A stretch of 64,000 nucleotides of DNA from Actinernus sp. WN-2022 (GCA_030867875.1 JAOWCC010000577.1:82875740-82939739), one strand, 5' to 3'; shown: positions 1 through 11,621, numbered from the stretch's first letter. Made by a program: numbers and translations. Notes: generated by a model from the sequence alone, not told the origin.

Positions 1-267
1 TGATTAGATGATATGACTGGATGAAGAGACTTGATGAAGATGAGGATGGCAACTAGACGAGGATATCAGTGATGATACCCACAGTAGTATAGTTGAGCGT
101 GCTTGAATAATAAAATAAGATAAAAAAGGTGTGTTTGAATAAATACGGTGCGCTCGAACAGTTGACCCCCAGGGCAAGGAAATAGAATAGTACCGATTAT
201 ATTGATTATATATATTTTTCATATTACTGAGTTAGTATTAAGTTTTTAGTCCCGAGTTGATTTCTTT

Positions 268-2632
268 TCTTCTCATCTATTTTAATTTTTGTTTTATTTC
301 CCATCCTTTAGCTTTGTTGTACTTTCCATCCTTAGGCTTTGTTGTACTTCCCAACTTTGTTGTACTTCCCATCCCAGCTTTGTTGTACTTCCCATCCTTG
401 GACTTTGTTGTGCCTCTTTGACCATATAATTTATCACACCTAACAAATTAATCAATCACCATATTAAAATAATCAATACACTACTTCACTGACCATTATT
501 GGCCATTATTATATAACATCATAACAAATCATATATCATTACATCTAACATCTATCACAAAAAATTACATCTATCATTATATCATAAATTTGCATCTATC
601 ATCTATCATTATATCACTCTAGGGATCTATCATCATATCACTATATTATATCATATCGCTATATTCATCATATTAAGTCATGTCGTATCGCCATGATTAC
701 ATTACATCTTAATATACATATATAATAAAACACAAAAAATAACCAAACCAAATTACAATCACTGTCACTAAAATATACACTATAATGTACACTTAATACA
801 CACTAATCTGATAAATATTTTTTACATTTAATACATATAATATACACTAATTGGACATATAAATACAATTTAAATACAATTAAAATAAGGATGAATTGGC
901 AATGCTTGTCTTATACAAGCACATATACACATATCAATGCTTGTCTTATACAAGCACATATACACATATCAATGTCATGTAGTCTTCTAGCGATGTCATT
1001 GTGGTCTTGTCACATCCATGTCATATATAAACAGTCACATCCATGTCATATATAAACAGTCATATAAACCAGTCCTTTCTCTTCTCATCTTCAGCTTTGT
1101 TGTACTTCTCATCTATTTTAATTTTTGTTTTATTTCCCATCCTTTAGCTTTGTTGTACTTTCCATCCTTAGGCTTTGTTGTACTTCCCAACTTTGTTGTA
1201 CTTCCCATCCCAGCTTTGTTGTACTTCCCATCCTTGGACTTTGTTGTGCCTCTTTGACCATATAATTTATCACACCTAACAAATTAATCAATCACCATAT
1301 TAAAATAATCAATACACTACTTCACTGACCATTATTGGCCATTATTATATAACATCATAACAAATCATATATCATTACATCTAACATCTATCACAAAAAA
1401 TTACATCTATCATTATATCATAAATTTGCATCTATCATCTATCATTATATCACTCTAGGGATCTATCATCATATCACTATATTATATCATATCGCTATAT
1501 TCATCATATTAAGTCATGTCGTATCGCCATGATTACATTACATCTTAATATACATATATAATAAAACACAAAAAATAACCAAACCAAATTACAATCACTG
1601 TCACTAAAATATACACTATAATGTACACTTAATACACACTAATCTGATAAATATTTTTTACATTTAATACATATAATATACACTAATTGGACATATAAAT
1701 ACAATTTAAATACAATTAAAATAAGGATGAATTGGCAATGCTTGTCTTATACAAGCACATATACACATATCAATGCTTGTCTTATACAAGCACATATACA
1801 CATATCAATGTCATGTAGTCTTCTAGCGATGTCATTGTGGTCTTGTCACATCCATGTCATATATAAACAGTCACATCCATGTCATATATAAACAGTCATA
1901 TAAACCAGTCCTTTCTCTTCTCATCTTCAGCTTTGTTGTACTTCTCATCTATTTTAATTTTTGTTTTATTTCCCATCCTTTAGCTTTGTTGTACTTTCCA
2001 TCCTTAGGCTTTGTTGTACTTCCCAACTTTGTTGTACTTCCCATCCCAGCTTTGTTGTACTTCCCATCCTTGGACTTTGTTGTGCCTCTTTGACCATATA
2101 ATTTATCACACCTAACAAATTAATCAATCACCATATTAAAATAATCAATACACTACTTCACTGACCATTATTGGCCATTATTATATAACATCATAACAAA
2201 TCATATATCATTACATCTAACATCTATCACAAAAAATTACATCTATCATTATATCATAAATTTGCATCTATCATCTATCATTATATCACTCTAGGGATCT
2301 ATCATCATATCACTATATTATATCATATCGCTATATTCATCATATTAAGTCATGTCGTATCGCCATGATTACATTACATCTTAATATACATATATAATAA
2401 AACACAAAAAATAACCAAACCAAATTACAATCACTGTCACTAAAATATACACTATAATGTACACTTAATACACACTAATCTGATAAATATTTTTTACATT
2501 TAATACATATAATATACACTAATTGGACATATATTTAATACATATAATATACACTAATTGGACATATAAATACAATTAAAATAAGGTTGAATTGGCAATG
2601 CTTGTCTTATACAAGCACATATACACATATCC
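268..2632. repeat. 836-bp tandem satellite, about 2.8 copies
   Basis: Three head-to-tail copies begin at about 268, 1104 and 1940, with a period of 836 bp and almost no differences. Copy 3 is slightly rearranged near 2533-2632, where a short AT-rich stretch is duplicated. Inside each unit are smaller repeats: several runs of a motif built on tttgttgtacttcccatcc, a doubled cttgtcttatacaagcacat block, and a doubled catgtcatatataaacagtc block. The 79-residue open frames at 1018-1257 and 1854-2093 are identical because they lie in the repeat, and they look non-coding. Confidence 0.93.
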
Positions 2633-3540
2633 AATTCTAGTGTAGCCTTAGTGTAAAAGTATTTTCACATAATTTTTACTCTAAATATTTTAGATAAATA
2701 AATTAGAAATAAATAAATTGTTGTAAATAAAATGAAAATAAGGGGGGTAAGGGGAACATCATTTAACCAATAATGGTTATAGTTATATACTAGCTTAAGA
2801 TATATATATTTTTATACTCAACATTCAAAGTTCCCATCCCATATCATATCATGCATGGCATAATCACATTAATCAGTTTCATACCGTTTCATACCATAAT
2901 CACATTAATCAATTTCATACCACTATTTAAATATATTTCATAATAACCCACTCTTCAAATTAATTAATTATCACTATAATCTACATGTAACACACTGTCA
3001 CTAGTCTGACACATATAAATACAATACACATAAGATAATAATACACAAAAGAAAGGAATAAGTATGAATTGGTGATGCTTGTCTTATACAAGTAAATATA
3101 CACATACCAATGGCAACATATGTCATGTATACATCCAATTCATAACCATTGTTTCACTGATGGGATAGTTAAACACTTGATTTGTTTTAATTAAATTTTA
3201 TTCATTTAATTTTATTTATCTTTACATTGGAAAAAGAGTGTCATACTTTGGACAATGAGACCCTAAGTACATCGATGTTATGTTGACGAGGATGACATCA
3301 TGATCATTATCTAGTGTAAAGACCTCCCCTTGGAATTATACTAAAGGGCTGATATTCAAGATATTAAAGAATCAAAATCAACCTCGTTGCTCGTTAACAG
3401 AATAGTCTCTTCAAACACTATGAAACTCAAGAAACATAGAATATGACTATTAAAATAACTTACTCTTAAATGGCGATATTACTGTACAAATTACATCAAG
3501 TACACCTATGATCAGATGTAATTTGTCTGTTGAATTTTAG
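2633..3540. other. AT-rich stretch with a degenerate satellite relative; intron side of first visible kinase exon
   Basis: No gene is seen. At about 3063-3110 a diverged copy of the satellite segment (gatgcttgtcttatacaag followed by atatacacat) shows that the array once extended further. The last bases before 3541 (tgttgaattttag) form a splice acceptor. Confidence 0.6.
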
Positions 3541-3725
3541 AAGGAGCAGGTGAGATGCAAAGAGACGAATTCGTGAAAGAAATGATCTTCATGAGGAACG
3601 TCGGTGCTCATCCCAACATCGTTAACTTTGTTGGTTACTGTAAGCAGTCTGAGCCATACAGCCTGGTGCTCGAGTATGCTGAGTATGGAGATCTGCTGAA
3701 ATTCTTGAATGCTGCAAGAAAACTG
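3541..3725 (+). CDS. kinase exon: alpha-C to alpha-D
   Basis: The acceptor tgaattttag precedes 3541 and the donor CTG|gtaaac follows 3725. The frame ends at phase 0. It encodes GAGEMQRDEFVKEMIFMRN, the HPNIVNFVGYC beta-4 motif and the hinge LVLEYAEYGDLLKFL. The alpha-C Glu is plausibly in FVKEM. Reading on past 3725 gives an intron frame of low-complexity hydrophobic residues, so the splice is preferred. Confidence 0.88.
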
Positions 3726-4255
3726 GTAAACGAAACGATATTACTGATATGCTATATACATGTTGTTTCCCTTTTCCCAACATATATGTACTGTTTTCAC
3801 TTTTCCTGATCGAATAATTCACTTGTCATAGAAAAATGTAGAAAAACAGAGTTATTAACGTTACATGAAAATCCACTATCCTAAGATCTATCTCGTTTCC
3901 ACTTAATTGCTGATATTTCGAAAATGTGAACTCTCTCTCTCTATATATATATATATATTTATACGTTAACTCAAAAAGAGCCTTAGGCACGAAGACTCCT
4001 TTTGTGTTAACATGCTACATATATTAGTTGTTTTGCATTTAATCACCATCTTCTGTTACCTGTTACATTGTAACATTAGGGCTAGCGTTATGCCTGATAT
4101 CAAAGCATGTTCTCTTTTCCTAGTTTAGTTCTAATGTAGATTTTAATTAACACAGTTGTTAACATCAACACACAGATTAAGATTTGCTCGCAATATCATG
4201 TTGGGTAATAGTATTTTCAATCTTTATTTGATTCCTCTGGAAGTGATACATCTAC
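3726..4255 (+). other. kinase intron, no gene seen
   Basis: The stretch is AT-rich intron sequence. It contains a (CT)n then (AT)n simple repeat at about 3931-3960. No coding pattern is visible on either strand. Confidence 0.6.
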
Positions 4256-4515
4256 TTGCAGTGGCGCAGTGGTTAAGCGCTTCGCCTCTCACCTCTGTGA
4301 CCCAGGTTCGAATCCCGGACTCGGCGCCATATGTGAGTTGAGTTTGTTGGTATCTCACCCTTGCCCCGTGGGTTTTTCTCCTGGTTCTAGGTTTTCCTCC
4401 CTCCGCAAAAACCAACACGTTAAATTCCAATTCGATCTTTGGATTAGCCGGGACCTGGCTGTGATCAGCCCCCATGGTTGTTTCAGATCTCGTTAGAAAT
4501 TCAGGGAATTCAGAG
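4256..4515 (+). mobile_element. tRNA-derived SINE
   Basis: The head carries a pol III box A (TGGCGCAGTGG, 4262-4272) and box B (GGTTCGAATCC, 4305-4315) with tRNA spacing. The body with CCTTGCCCCGTGGG and the ctcctggttctaggttttcc stretch follows. The acceptor-stem pairing is poor, so it is a SINE and not a working tRNA gene. It sits in the intron before the 28-codon kinase exon. Confidence 0.75.
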
Positions 4516-4558
4516 TTGTAGTAATGATAAAACTGATTTCTAACTAATTGGTAAACAG

Positions 4559-4642
4559 CAAATGCAGAGAGCAACTCCGATAAAGCGAAATGAAGTGGGA
4601 AAAGATGTTCAGTATGCAAATACCGGATCCCTGAAGATGGAG
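4559..4642 (+). CDS. kinase-insert exon, 28 codons
   Basis: Acceptor aaacag precedes 4559 and donor GAG|gtgaga follows 4642. It is exactly 84 nt, phase 0 on both sides, so it can be added or skipped without changing frame. It encodes a basic, polar segment (QMQRATPIKRNEVGKD...) typical of the start of a kinase insert. Confidence 0.75.
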
Positions 4643-4704
4643 GTGAGACAACTGAACAATTTATATCACATTGATGTGCAACACGTTAATGTTTAGTTAC
4701 CATT

Positions 4705-4705
<1 letters not shown>

Positions 4706-4735
<30 letters not shown>

Positions 4736-5094
4736 ACCGTTCTTAGAACGCATTATGCAAGCCTCAATGCGTTTACAATATGAATATAAATTTAACAGTA
4801 CTTAGTTTAAAAAGATTCGAGATTTACATTTTTCTTAAAATATATAATAATGAATAAATTGTTCCACGAAGCAATAAATAAACACACTATTCTAAATTAT
4901 AATTGAAAAGGTGTGTCTTAAGACACGACTTAAAATTAGTTATTGAATTTGCACTTCGTATCCTAGCTGGTAGTGCATTCCAGAGCCTGGGTCCTGCGAT
5001 CGAAAAGGCGCGGTCCCCATGCGTGGCAGAGAAAGATTTGGGGACGGTTAAAAGACCCAGGTTGGAGGAGCGCAAACTACGGCCAGGAACATAA
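4706..5094 (-). mobile_element. 5'-truncated LINE 3' end
   Basis: On the minus strand 5075-4887 encodes the typical C-terminus of an APE-type non-LTR ORF2, with FSIAGPRLWNALPARIRS as the signature, ending just after a Leu-Phe-Asn run. The 3' UTR runs left to an (AAT)n microsatellite at about 4708-4736, which reads as the element's 3' tail. Everything 5' of this segment is missing. Confidence 0.75.
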
Positions 5095-5361
5095 GGCTTA
5101 ATTAGATCATTAATATTAATATTAACTTATTGTTATTAAAATTATTATTATTATTAATAATTATTATTAAATCTGATAAGCGGAGTTACAGCTGAGAAGC
5201 GTGTAAACCTTATAGTAACATCAAAATTGTCTTAACTGGTTTATTTTAAGTAATTTAGCTTTCCCAGGTGGGGAGTCTTTCTGGAACCTCCTCGTCATCT
5301 GTATAGTAATAACAATCCTTAATGAAGAAAACAAAAGTTACCACATCTTAAAACATTGCAG

Positions 5362-5718
5362 AAATCAGGTGCAGGCTCGTCCTCGCTTGAAATGGTCACT
5401 ATGACGGGACGTGTTAATGATGTAGCTGTGCCCACGGGGAATACAGCTGAAATTCATGATGACAACGTCCATGCTTCACATGGATATGAAAATCCACTTG
5501 ATGACATCGGTTCGAAGGAAGGAACTAGTACGACGGATGAAGCAGTTCTCGAAGCATCCAGCAAAAACCAGCATTCGGATACACAAGTTATTCAAGGTAC
5601 GGAATCGGCCATGGTTGTCCTATCCGTCGAATTGCATGAAAACGGTACCAATGAAGATCCTGGAGAAGACACAACCTCCAATGCGATCAAGATCATTTCT
5701 TCTGAGAATGATCATGAA
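5362..5718 (+). CDS. kinase-insert exon, acidic, about 119 codons
   Basis: Acceptor acattgcag ends at 5361. The frame is open to a TGA at 5794-5796. It encodes a disordered Ser/Thr/Asp/Glu-rich segment with a possible tyrosine docking site (HGYENPLDD). A phase-0 donor GAA|gtaacc at 5718/5719 would join to an acceptor after atgcag (5831), which restores the frame of the alpha-E segment. The 3' limit is therefore uncertain; the open frame itself is clear. Confidence 0.65.
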
Positions 5719-5831
5719 GTAACCAACATTCATACCCAACTTGCAGATAACGAAGAAGGGGAAATTGCTCCACAGTTGCAGCTAACTCGACCCTGAGAAG
5801 GATCGGGACTGTTAAGAGACCTCGCATGCAG

Positions 5832-5900
5832 GAAGAGGAAATACCCGAGATGACCATGACCAAGCTGTTGTAATTTGGCTGGCAGATATCCAAAGGCATG
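5832..5900 (+). pseudogene. alpha-E exon segment with in-frame TAA
   Basis: The frame starting at 5832 reads EEEIPEMTMTKLL, a TAA stop at 5871-5873, then FGWQISKGM, followed by the donor ATG|gtgggt. The WQISKGM end at an exon border directly before EFLSSKGLIHR is the conserved alpha-E to catalytic-loop junction of many receptor tyrosine kinases. The stop is therefore most simply a point change at a position that is usually Ser. The short 113-nt intron 5719-5831 is a proposal; a single long exon with a frameshift is the alternative. Confidence 0.55.
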
Positions 5901-6032
5901 GTGGGTTGATTTGTGGATATCTACAGAAAACACCGCGTTTTATATCAGAGAACAAAGGAATGTAATTTGATTTGCTTATGCATATCGAGGTGCCTGACGA
6001 AAATTCTTATGTAATTACCATATATTTTCCAG

Positions 6033-6247
6033 GAGTTTCTGAGCAGCAAAGGTTTAATCCATCGAGCTCTCGCAGCTCGTAATGTCCTTGTTGCTAAAGG
6101 CTTCGTTGCCAAGGTAGCTGACTTCGGTATGATGCGTCGTGTATACCAGGAAGCCGTTTACCATACCGGTGGAGGCAAGAGATTACCAATCAAATGGACT
6201 GCACCGGAGGCCCTAAATAACATGGACTTCTCTACAAGCAGCGACGT
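6033..6247 (+). CDS. kinase exon: catalytic loop to alpha-F start, HRA instead of HRD
   Basis: Acceptor tattttccag precedes 6033 and donor GT|gtaaga follows 6247 (phase 2). It encodes EFLSSKGLIHRALAARNVLV, then VADFG with the Mg-binding Asp intact at 6120-6122, an activation segment with Tyr residues (RRVYQEAVYHTGGG), and KRLPIKWTAPEAL. GCT at 6066-6068 replaces the Asp codon expected for the catalytic base. HRA with an intact DFG is a pattern seen in catalytically weak or dead kinases. Confidence 0.9.
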
Positions 6248-6966
6248 GTAAGATAACTTCACCTCTCATTCAATCAAATACCAGATTAATACGTTTCTTC
6301 AGTTTCGTACGTGTTCTGTATAATCAGTTTACAAAATACTAAACAATATGGGTGCTAATTCAGAAATAATAATTCTGAGTATCAGTTCAACCACGCGACT
6401 AGTTGTTATGTGTACAATTTTGTAGATGTATGTGTACACTTTTCATGCTAAAAGTTAGATATTCTATGTATAATAATCATTATCATATGATTTCTACGAC
6501 CCCGCGCGCGTTTTCCCTAAAGTCACGTGATGGATGTTGTACGTGTTCACATCAGCAGGCCGGAAAAAGCCGTCTGTCCCTGCTCAATTTATTGCTGGTT
6601 GTTTGATATTATTGAAACAAACCAAATGGTTATATGATAAAAAATCTTATTGACTGAGTTATGTCGGACCGAACAGTATTGTTTCGCTCTCGGTAATTTT
6701 GTTTGCTTGATCGGTACGACATGACCTCGAACCAAACATTTTCCCTTCCCGCCCTCCCACTCAATAAGTAACTATTTTATTGCCTTTTTGGGCGATGTCA
6801 AATTTATTATTAAAATAGCCATTCACATACCAATTGTGTGGGTCGGTGCGAAATGGTTCCCAAAAGGCAGAATCGATTGAAATTAGATAGTTGCAAAAGC
6901 AATGAGATATCGACCAGTGGATTAGCCTTCCACGGATTTGAACGGAATTTGCAGCCAATCAACGCG
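6248..6966. other. start of the 13-kb kinase intron, no gene seen
   Basis: No coding or repeat structure was recognised. The short frames here lack family motifs. Confidence 0.5.
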
Positions 6967-9860
6967 GTTTTTTTTTTTTCAAGTCTCAAGTTTATTTCAC
7001 ACTATTTACACAGATACACAATTACTAACATTACATTAAAAAGAGAAGAGGAAAAAAGGAAGAATGTGTTGATTATATGTTCGTGCGCAGTGATCAAAGG
7101 AGCAAAAGCTTTCGAGTTGATCACTGCCTACGTTTGTTTAGGAGTACATAATATTAGACTAAGCTGAAATAGTTGGTCAGTTGCTTGTTAAATTTGATTT
7201 TCTAAAAGGATAGTTTTATAACGTTTTTTGAATACATTAATAGAGCTAGAACGTTTAATATTCAATTCAATTGTTTCCCAAATTTTTGATGATATAAATT
7301 TGAATTTATAAATTCCATAATTAGTTCTCGCTTTTGGTCTAACAAAATTTAAATTAGCAGCAAATCTGGTATTGTATGTATGGCGTTTTGCAGCTGGTGT
7401 GAGGACTTCAGAAAAGACCGATGGTATATTCGTTTTCTTATTTATAATTTTGTAACTAAATGTTGCAATTCTTAGTTTGAAGATATTATCAAGTTTTAAA
7501 ATTCCAAGAATATTAAAGTATGGTGTAGCACTTTCTCTGCTGTGTGCAAAAAATATGTTTCTAATGCACTTATTTTGTTTAGTCCGGAGTTTTGTCAGTT
7601 TGGATGTATAGGTGTTACCCCAGCTCATGAGACCATAATTTAAATATGGATATACTAGTGTATAATATAGTTGCTTCAACATGTTTAAATCAAGATAATA
7701 CCGGAGTTTATTGATTATTCCAATATTTTTTGCCATTTTACTATTTATATGTTTTATTTGTTGCTCCCAGTTAATATGTTCATCTAAGTATATTCCTAAG
7801 TATTTTATATAGCTTTTTTGTTCAATATTAGCAATATTAATTTTAGAGGTTTTTTTATTTGGTGAGCTTATTATCATGTAATGTGTTTTTTGAAGATTAA
7901 CTGATAGTTTGTTAATAGCACAGTAATGGAGGATTAGTTTAAATTCCTCATTCATTATCGTTTCTAGATCTGTTATGTTATTACACGAATAGAAAACATT
8001 TGTATCATCTGCAAATATTCGAAAGGAAAGTTTCTTAGAGCAATTAGGCATATCATTTATATAAAGCAGAAAAAGTAACGGCCCCAATGTTGAGCTCTGT
8101 GGTACTCCGCATGTCATTTCAAGCATACTAGATTCAGTATGTCCTAATTTTACGTATTGTTTTCGATTATTTAAGTAATTAGTAAACCATGACAATGGAT
8201 TTCCTCTAATTCCATATTTACTTAATTTGGATATTAGGATCTGGTGATTAACTGTATCGAAAGCTTTGGAAAAGTCGAGAAATAATCCACATGTTAATTG
8301 TTTATTATCTATAGCCGTTTTTAAATTATCTGTTATATCAAGGATTGCCTGTTCGGTGGAATGCCCTTTTCTAAATCCAAATTGATGATCAAATAAGATA
8401 TTGTTTTTATCCAAAAATGATATGAGTTGATCATACACAAGTCGTTCTAAGATTTTGCTAAAAGGTGACAATGTTGCTATAGGTCTGTAGTTATAGGCAT
8501 CAGTAGCTATACCACTTTTATAAATTGGAGTGACTCTAGATATTTTAAGAATATCTGGTACAACACCTGTTTTGATTGATTCATTGTAGATATAAGTAAA
8601 GGGCAGTGAAAGAGCTTCACTTGCTATTTTTATTAATTTATTGGGAACATCTATTGAAGCCTTATTTTCCTTTAAGTTTGAAAATAGTTCACAAATCTTT
8701 GATGAGTAAACTGGAGACATCACAAAGCTAGACACTGGAGAATTGTGAATATAGTTCGTTGGATTTTCATTGGAATCCTCAATTAAACTAGCCAAACTTG
8801 GGCCAACATTAACGAAATGATGATTGAATTGGTTCGCTATATCTAATGTGTCAGTGTATGTCTTGTTATTTCTTACAAGTCTTGTTGGGTATAACTGGCC
8901 TTTTGTTTTTCGTTTAATTAGTGTTCCAATCAATTTCCAAGTAGCTTTTAAATTGTCTTTACACCTTTCGAAGTTGATACTATAATACTGTCTTTTACTC
9001 TGTGTTCTTATTTGATTAAGTTTGTTAGCGTACTTCTTATATTTATTTACTTTTTCCATATCATTAGAATGAAAGTGGGTGCGATACATTTTCTGTTTAA
9101 TTTTTATTGACTTTAAAATTCCATTTGTTATCCATGGCTTTGTTAATTGTTTTATTTTACTTTGCGGTGTTACTTTGTATGGAGCATGTTTATTTACAAT
9201 CACTTTTATCATATTTATTGTATTAACTGTTGTTTCATTAAGGTCTTTGCTGTTAATAATAATATCATTCCAATTTATCACATTGATATCACTAAGATAA
9301 GCTTCTTTATCAAATTTGCTATAGTCTCTATGGAACCGTTTTTCTTTACCTCGTTTTATTGAAATATTGATTATACAAAAAATTGGAAGATGATCTGATA
9401 TATCGAAGAGTGCAATTCCAGATAAGATATGCTCGATTGAAGTATTTGTGTATATATGATCAATCAATGTTTTAGAGTGATCTGTTAATCTTGTTGGTTT
9501 TGTTATGATGGGTAAAAAATTATTTGCATAAAGCATATCTAAATACTTTTCTGTTGGTAAATGAGTGGTAAATTTAAAGAAGTCAATGTTTATGTCACCT
9601 AAAATATATACTTGGTATTTACATTGATTTAGATGTTTAAGCAACTCTTCTAATTGATCAGTAAACCGCTCTATATTTGCTTGAGGGTGCCTATAAATAC
9701 AACCGATTATTAAATTCTTTTTACCATGACCGGGGTCTATTTCGACCCAGCAAGATTCAACAAGGTCAATATCAATTTTTATATCGGGCCTAAATATAGT
9801 TGTTAAGTCATTAGCTACATATATTCCAGCTCTACGGTTGCTGTCACAATTATCCACCAG
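6967..9860 (-). mobile_element. APE-type LINE, nearly full ORF2, 5' truncated
   Basis: On the minus strand ORF2 (7188-9857) is followed by a short 3' UTR with an AATAAA motif and a poly(A) tail (the T run at 6969-6980 on the plus strand). The 5' end stops inside the endonuclease domain. Poly(A) and no microsatellite tail separates it from the other LINE fragments in this window. It sits antisense in the kinase intron. Confidence 0.88.
7188..9857 (-). CDS. LINE ORF2: partial AP endonuclease plus reverse transcriptase
   Basis: The frame is open for about 889 codons without a stop. The N-terminal ~160 residues are the C-terminal part of an AP-like endonuclease, with GDINIDFF and the SDHLPIF motif. 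The reverse transcriptase follows, with YRPIATLSPFSKILERL, the FLDFSKAFDTVNH motif A, GVPQSSTLGPLLFLLYINDM (Ser where Gly is usual in GVPQG), and the FADD catalytic site. The C-terminus has the LGIYLDEHINW and YPYLNYGLMSWGNTY segments. The first codon at 9857 is GTG; the real N-terminus with the first endonuclease catalytic residues is missing. The domains match the CR1/Jockey-like group. It looks recently active as a family, but this copy cannot be complete. Confidence 0.88.
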   Translation of the reverse strand: MDNCDSNRRAGIYVANDLTTIFRPDIKIDIDLVESCWVEIDPGHGKKNLIIGCIYRHPQANIERFTDQLEELLKHLNQCKYQVYILGDINIDFFKFTTHLPTEKYLDMLYANNFLPIITKPTRLTDHSKTLIDHIYTNTSIEHILSGIALFDISDHLPIFCIINISIKRGKEKRFHRDYSKFDKEAYLSDINVINWNDIIINSKDLNETTVNTINMIKVIVNKHAPYKVTPQSKIKQLTKPWITNGILKSIKIKQKMYRTHFHSNDMEKVNKYKKYANKLNQIRTQSKRQYYSINFERCKDNLKATWKLIGTLIKRKTKGQLYPTRLVRNNKTYTDTLDIANQFNHHFVNVGPSLASLIEDSNENPTNYIHNSPVSSFVMSPVYSSKICELFSNLKENKASIDVPNKLIKIASEALSLPFTYIYNESIKTGVVPDILKISRVTPIYKSGIATDAYNYRPIATLSPFSKILERLVYDQLISFLDKNNILFDHQFGFRKGHSTEQAILDITDNLKTAIDNKQLTCGLFLDFSKAFDTVNHQILISKLSKYGIRGNPLSWFTNYLNNRKQYVKLGHTESSMLEMTCGVPQSSTLGPLLFLLYINDMPNCSKKLSFRIFADDTNVFYSCNNITDLETIMNEEFKLILHYCAINKLSVNLQKTHYMIISSPNKKTSKINIANIEQKSYIKYLGIYLDEHINWEQQIKHINSKMAKNIGIINKLRYYLDLNMLKQLYYTLVYPYLNYGLMSWGNTYTSKLTKLRTKQNKCIRNIFFAHSRESATPYFNILGILKLDNIFKLRIATFSYKIINKKTNIPSVFSEVLTPAAKRHTYNTRFAANLNFVRPKARTNYGIYKFKFISSKIWETIELNIKRSSSINVFKKRYKTILLENQI

Positions 9861-11616
9861 CTAGTTCCCTTTGTCCGTTTAATTCCCGAAAAGTATAAAA
9901 AATCCAAAATTAACAATGTGGGTACATTATCCTAATTTCTCCTTTGAATTTATAATGTCGATGCCCTGAGGAACTATGCAACTTAAGCGTCAACTACGAC
10001 AAGTATCGAATATTCACATTCATGAATAATCAATTGTGTACTCTGAATGTTCTCTCCTGGTGGTTGGCTTGTAGATAGAGGAGGATTCCATACTATCTAT
10101 GATCAGCATGCAATGCGTTTTGACTTATATTATTGTTTTTCGTGTGACGTCATCACTTGCTTTCACCGGGCAGCCTGTGCACATCAGGTTTTTGTGTTGG
10201 GTAACGGCTACTCGTAATTTACCTGTGCACATCGCGCATAGATCCGTCAGGCGTCATTGGGGAATGCTTCAGGACCAGAAAAGGACAAAGATAAACTGTT
10301 TTTAAGGTGTGTGACCTGATTTATATAAATTATTATAATATGTATTTCGTAATGTTTTTAACACACAGAAACACCTAGCAGTAAATTGAAATTGAAAAAA
10401 ACTTGAGCCAAAAACAAGTATTCATTCAGTCTTCCTTTTGTCCGTGAGCTAGAGCCATTCCTGAAAAGAATCCCAGCTTGAAGAATTCACCGGCTACGAG
10501 TTTCAATGTCAGCTAAAGTAGTAAAATGAAAGGTCACGAGTGAAAAGCAAAAAGAAATCAGAACTAGAGATAAAGGCTACTCTGTAAAACACGCATTAAT
10601 TCAGTGGAATGCATTCAAAATGTTTTTATTATAAATTTATGCGCAACAACATTTTGACTTTACAGTGTTAGAAATTCATCTCGAAGCCAGCATGCATCTG
10701 ACGCTATTCAAGACAAAAACTACGCTGAATTAAATTATTTGACACTTGCATATCGGTGTCTATTTTCGTTGATTGTCCTTTCAAATATTACTTGGAAACT
10801 CAACATATCGTAGGTTTTGGCGGCTCTAGATATGGAAATGAGTATTTAGTGAGCTGGACGTTTTATTTTGCACATGTTTCGTTCAACAAAACCGTGCAAC
10901 GGTGTCTTAATTTCGCGCGTTGTTGCCAACAAAATGACCACAATCTAAGACCCCAGAAAAGGCACAAAAGATGGATATATTTTGATAACCTTTAGGTAAA
11001 TGTTTGTTGAATAGCTTAAACCGTTAGGATATGCAAACAAAAATGGAAATACTCGGTATTCTTGATGGAGTCAAAAGCCAACAATGAATATGAGACAAAC
11101 CATGACTTTCCACCGACACACACGCTTTTTTAGTATGACATTTATATTGAATGTGTACGGGTTAGAGACTGCTTGTGAGTTCTTTATCGACAAATACAGG
11201 CACGTGCTGACTGTATACGATGTACGAAAAATAATGAATACTACATGAGGACGAAGACATTTTGAGTTCATCGTACAGTCAGCAAGTACTGAACTGCATT
11301 TTGCCGATAAAACACAAACATAAAGTCTCTAACTTTTAATATTCAAACTGAGTGCATTGTAGTGACAGTGTTTATGCGTTTAATTCGCCATCTGATAACT
11401 GAAGAAAACTACTGAACGAATTAAGACACGTGATCTTTAAATTCAGTTTTCAGTGAATGAAAACTAAAATAACAAGTAGACATTAATGTAAAAACATATA
11501 AAGTATATATACAAATTCAATGTTTTGCAAAGGAAAATGTAAGCACTGGCCACTGTCCTTCTTGCCGATTTTACCGGCAACATTGTAATTGAAAACAAAG
11601 CTGCAGTACTCGAAAC
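9861..11616. other. kinase intron, no gene recognised
   Basis: The stretch has short frames only (for example 10099-10305 and 10756-10995 on plus), none with recognised motifs. A TGACGTCA octamer occurs at about 10147. No repeat relationship to the rest of the window was seen. Confidence 0.5.
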
Positions 11617-11621
11617 GAGCA

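Noticed and set aside
1018..2093. Two identical 79-codon frames
   Set aside because: They lie in the 836-bp satellite, are low-complexity hydrophobic, and repeat only because the DNA does.
268..2632. CRISPR-like array
   Set aside because: The unit is 836 bp with no spacers, and this is animal DNA.
4262..4330. Possible tRNA gene
   Set aside because: Box A and B are present, but the acceptor stem does not pair and a SINE body follows. The same holds at 27484-27537 and 61629-61690.
5801..5835. LINE-tail relic in the kinase insert (gggactgttaagagacc resembles 5037-5060)
   Set aside because: The similarity is under 20 bases and can be chance.
9079..9362. Plus-strand frames over the LINE
   Set aside because: They are antisense to an 889-codon ORF2 and have no motifs.
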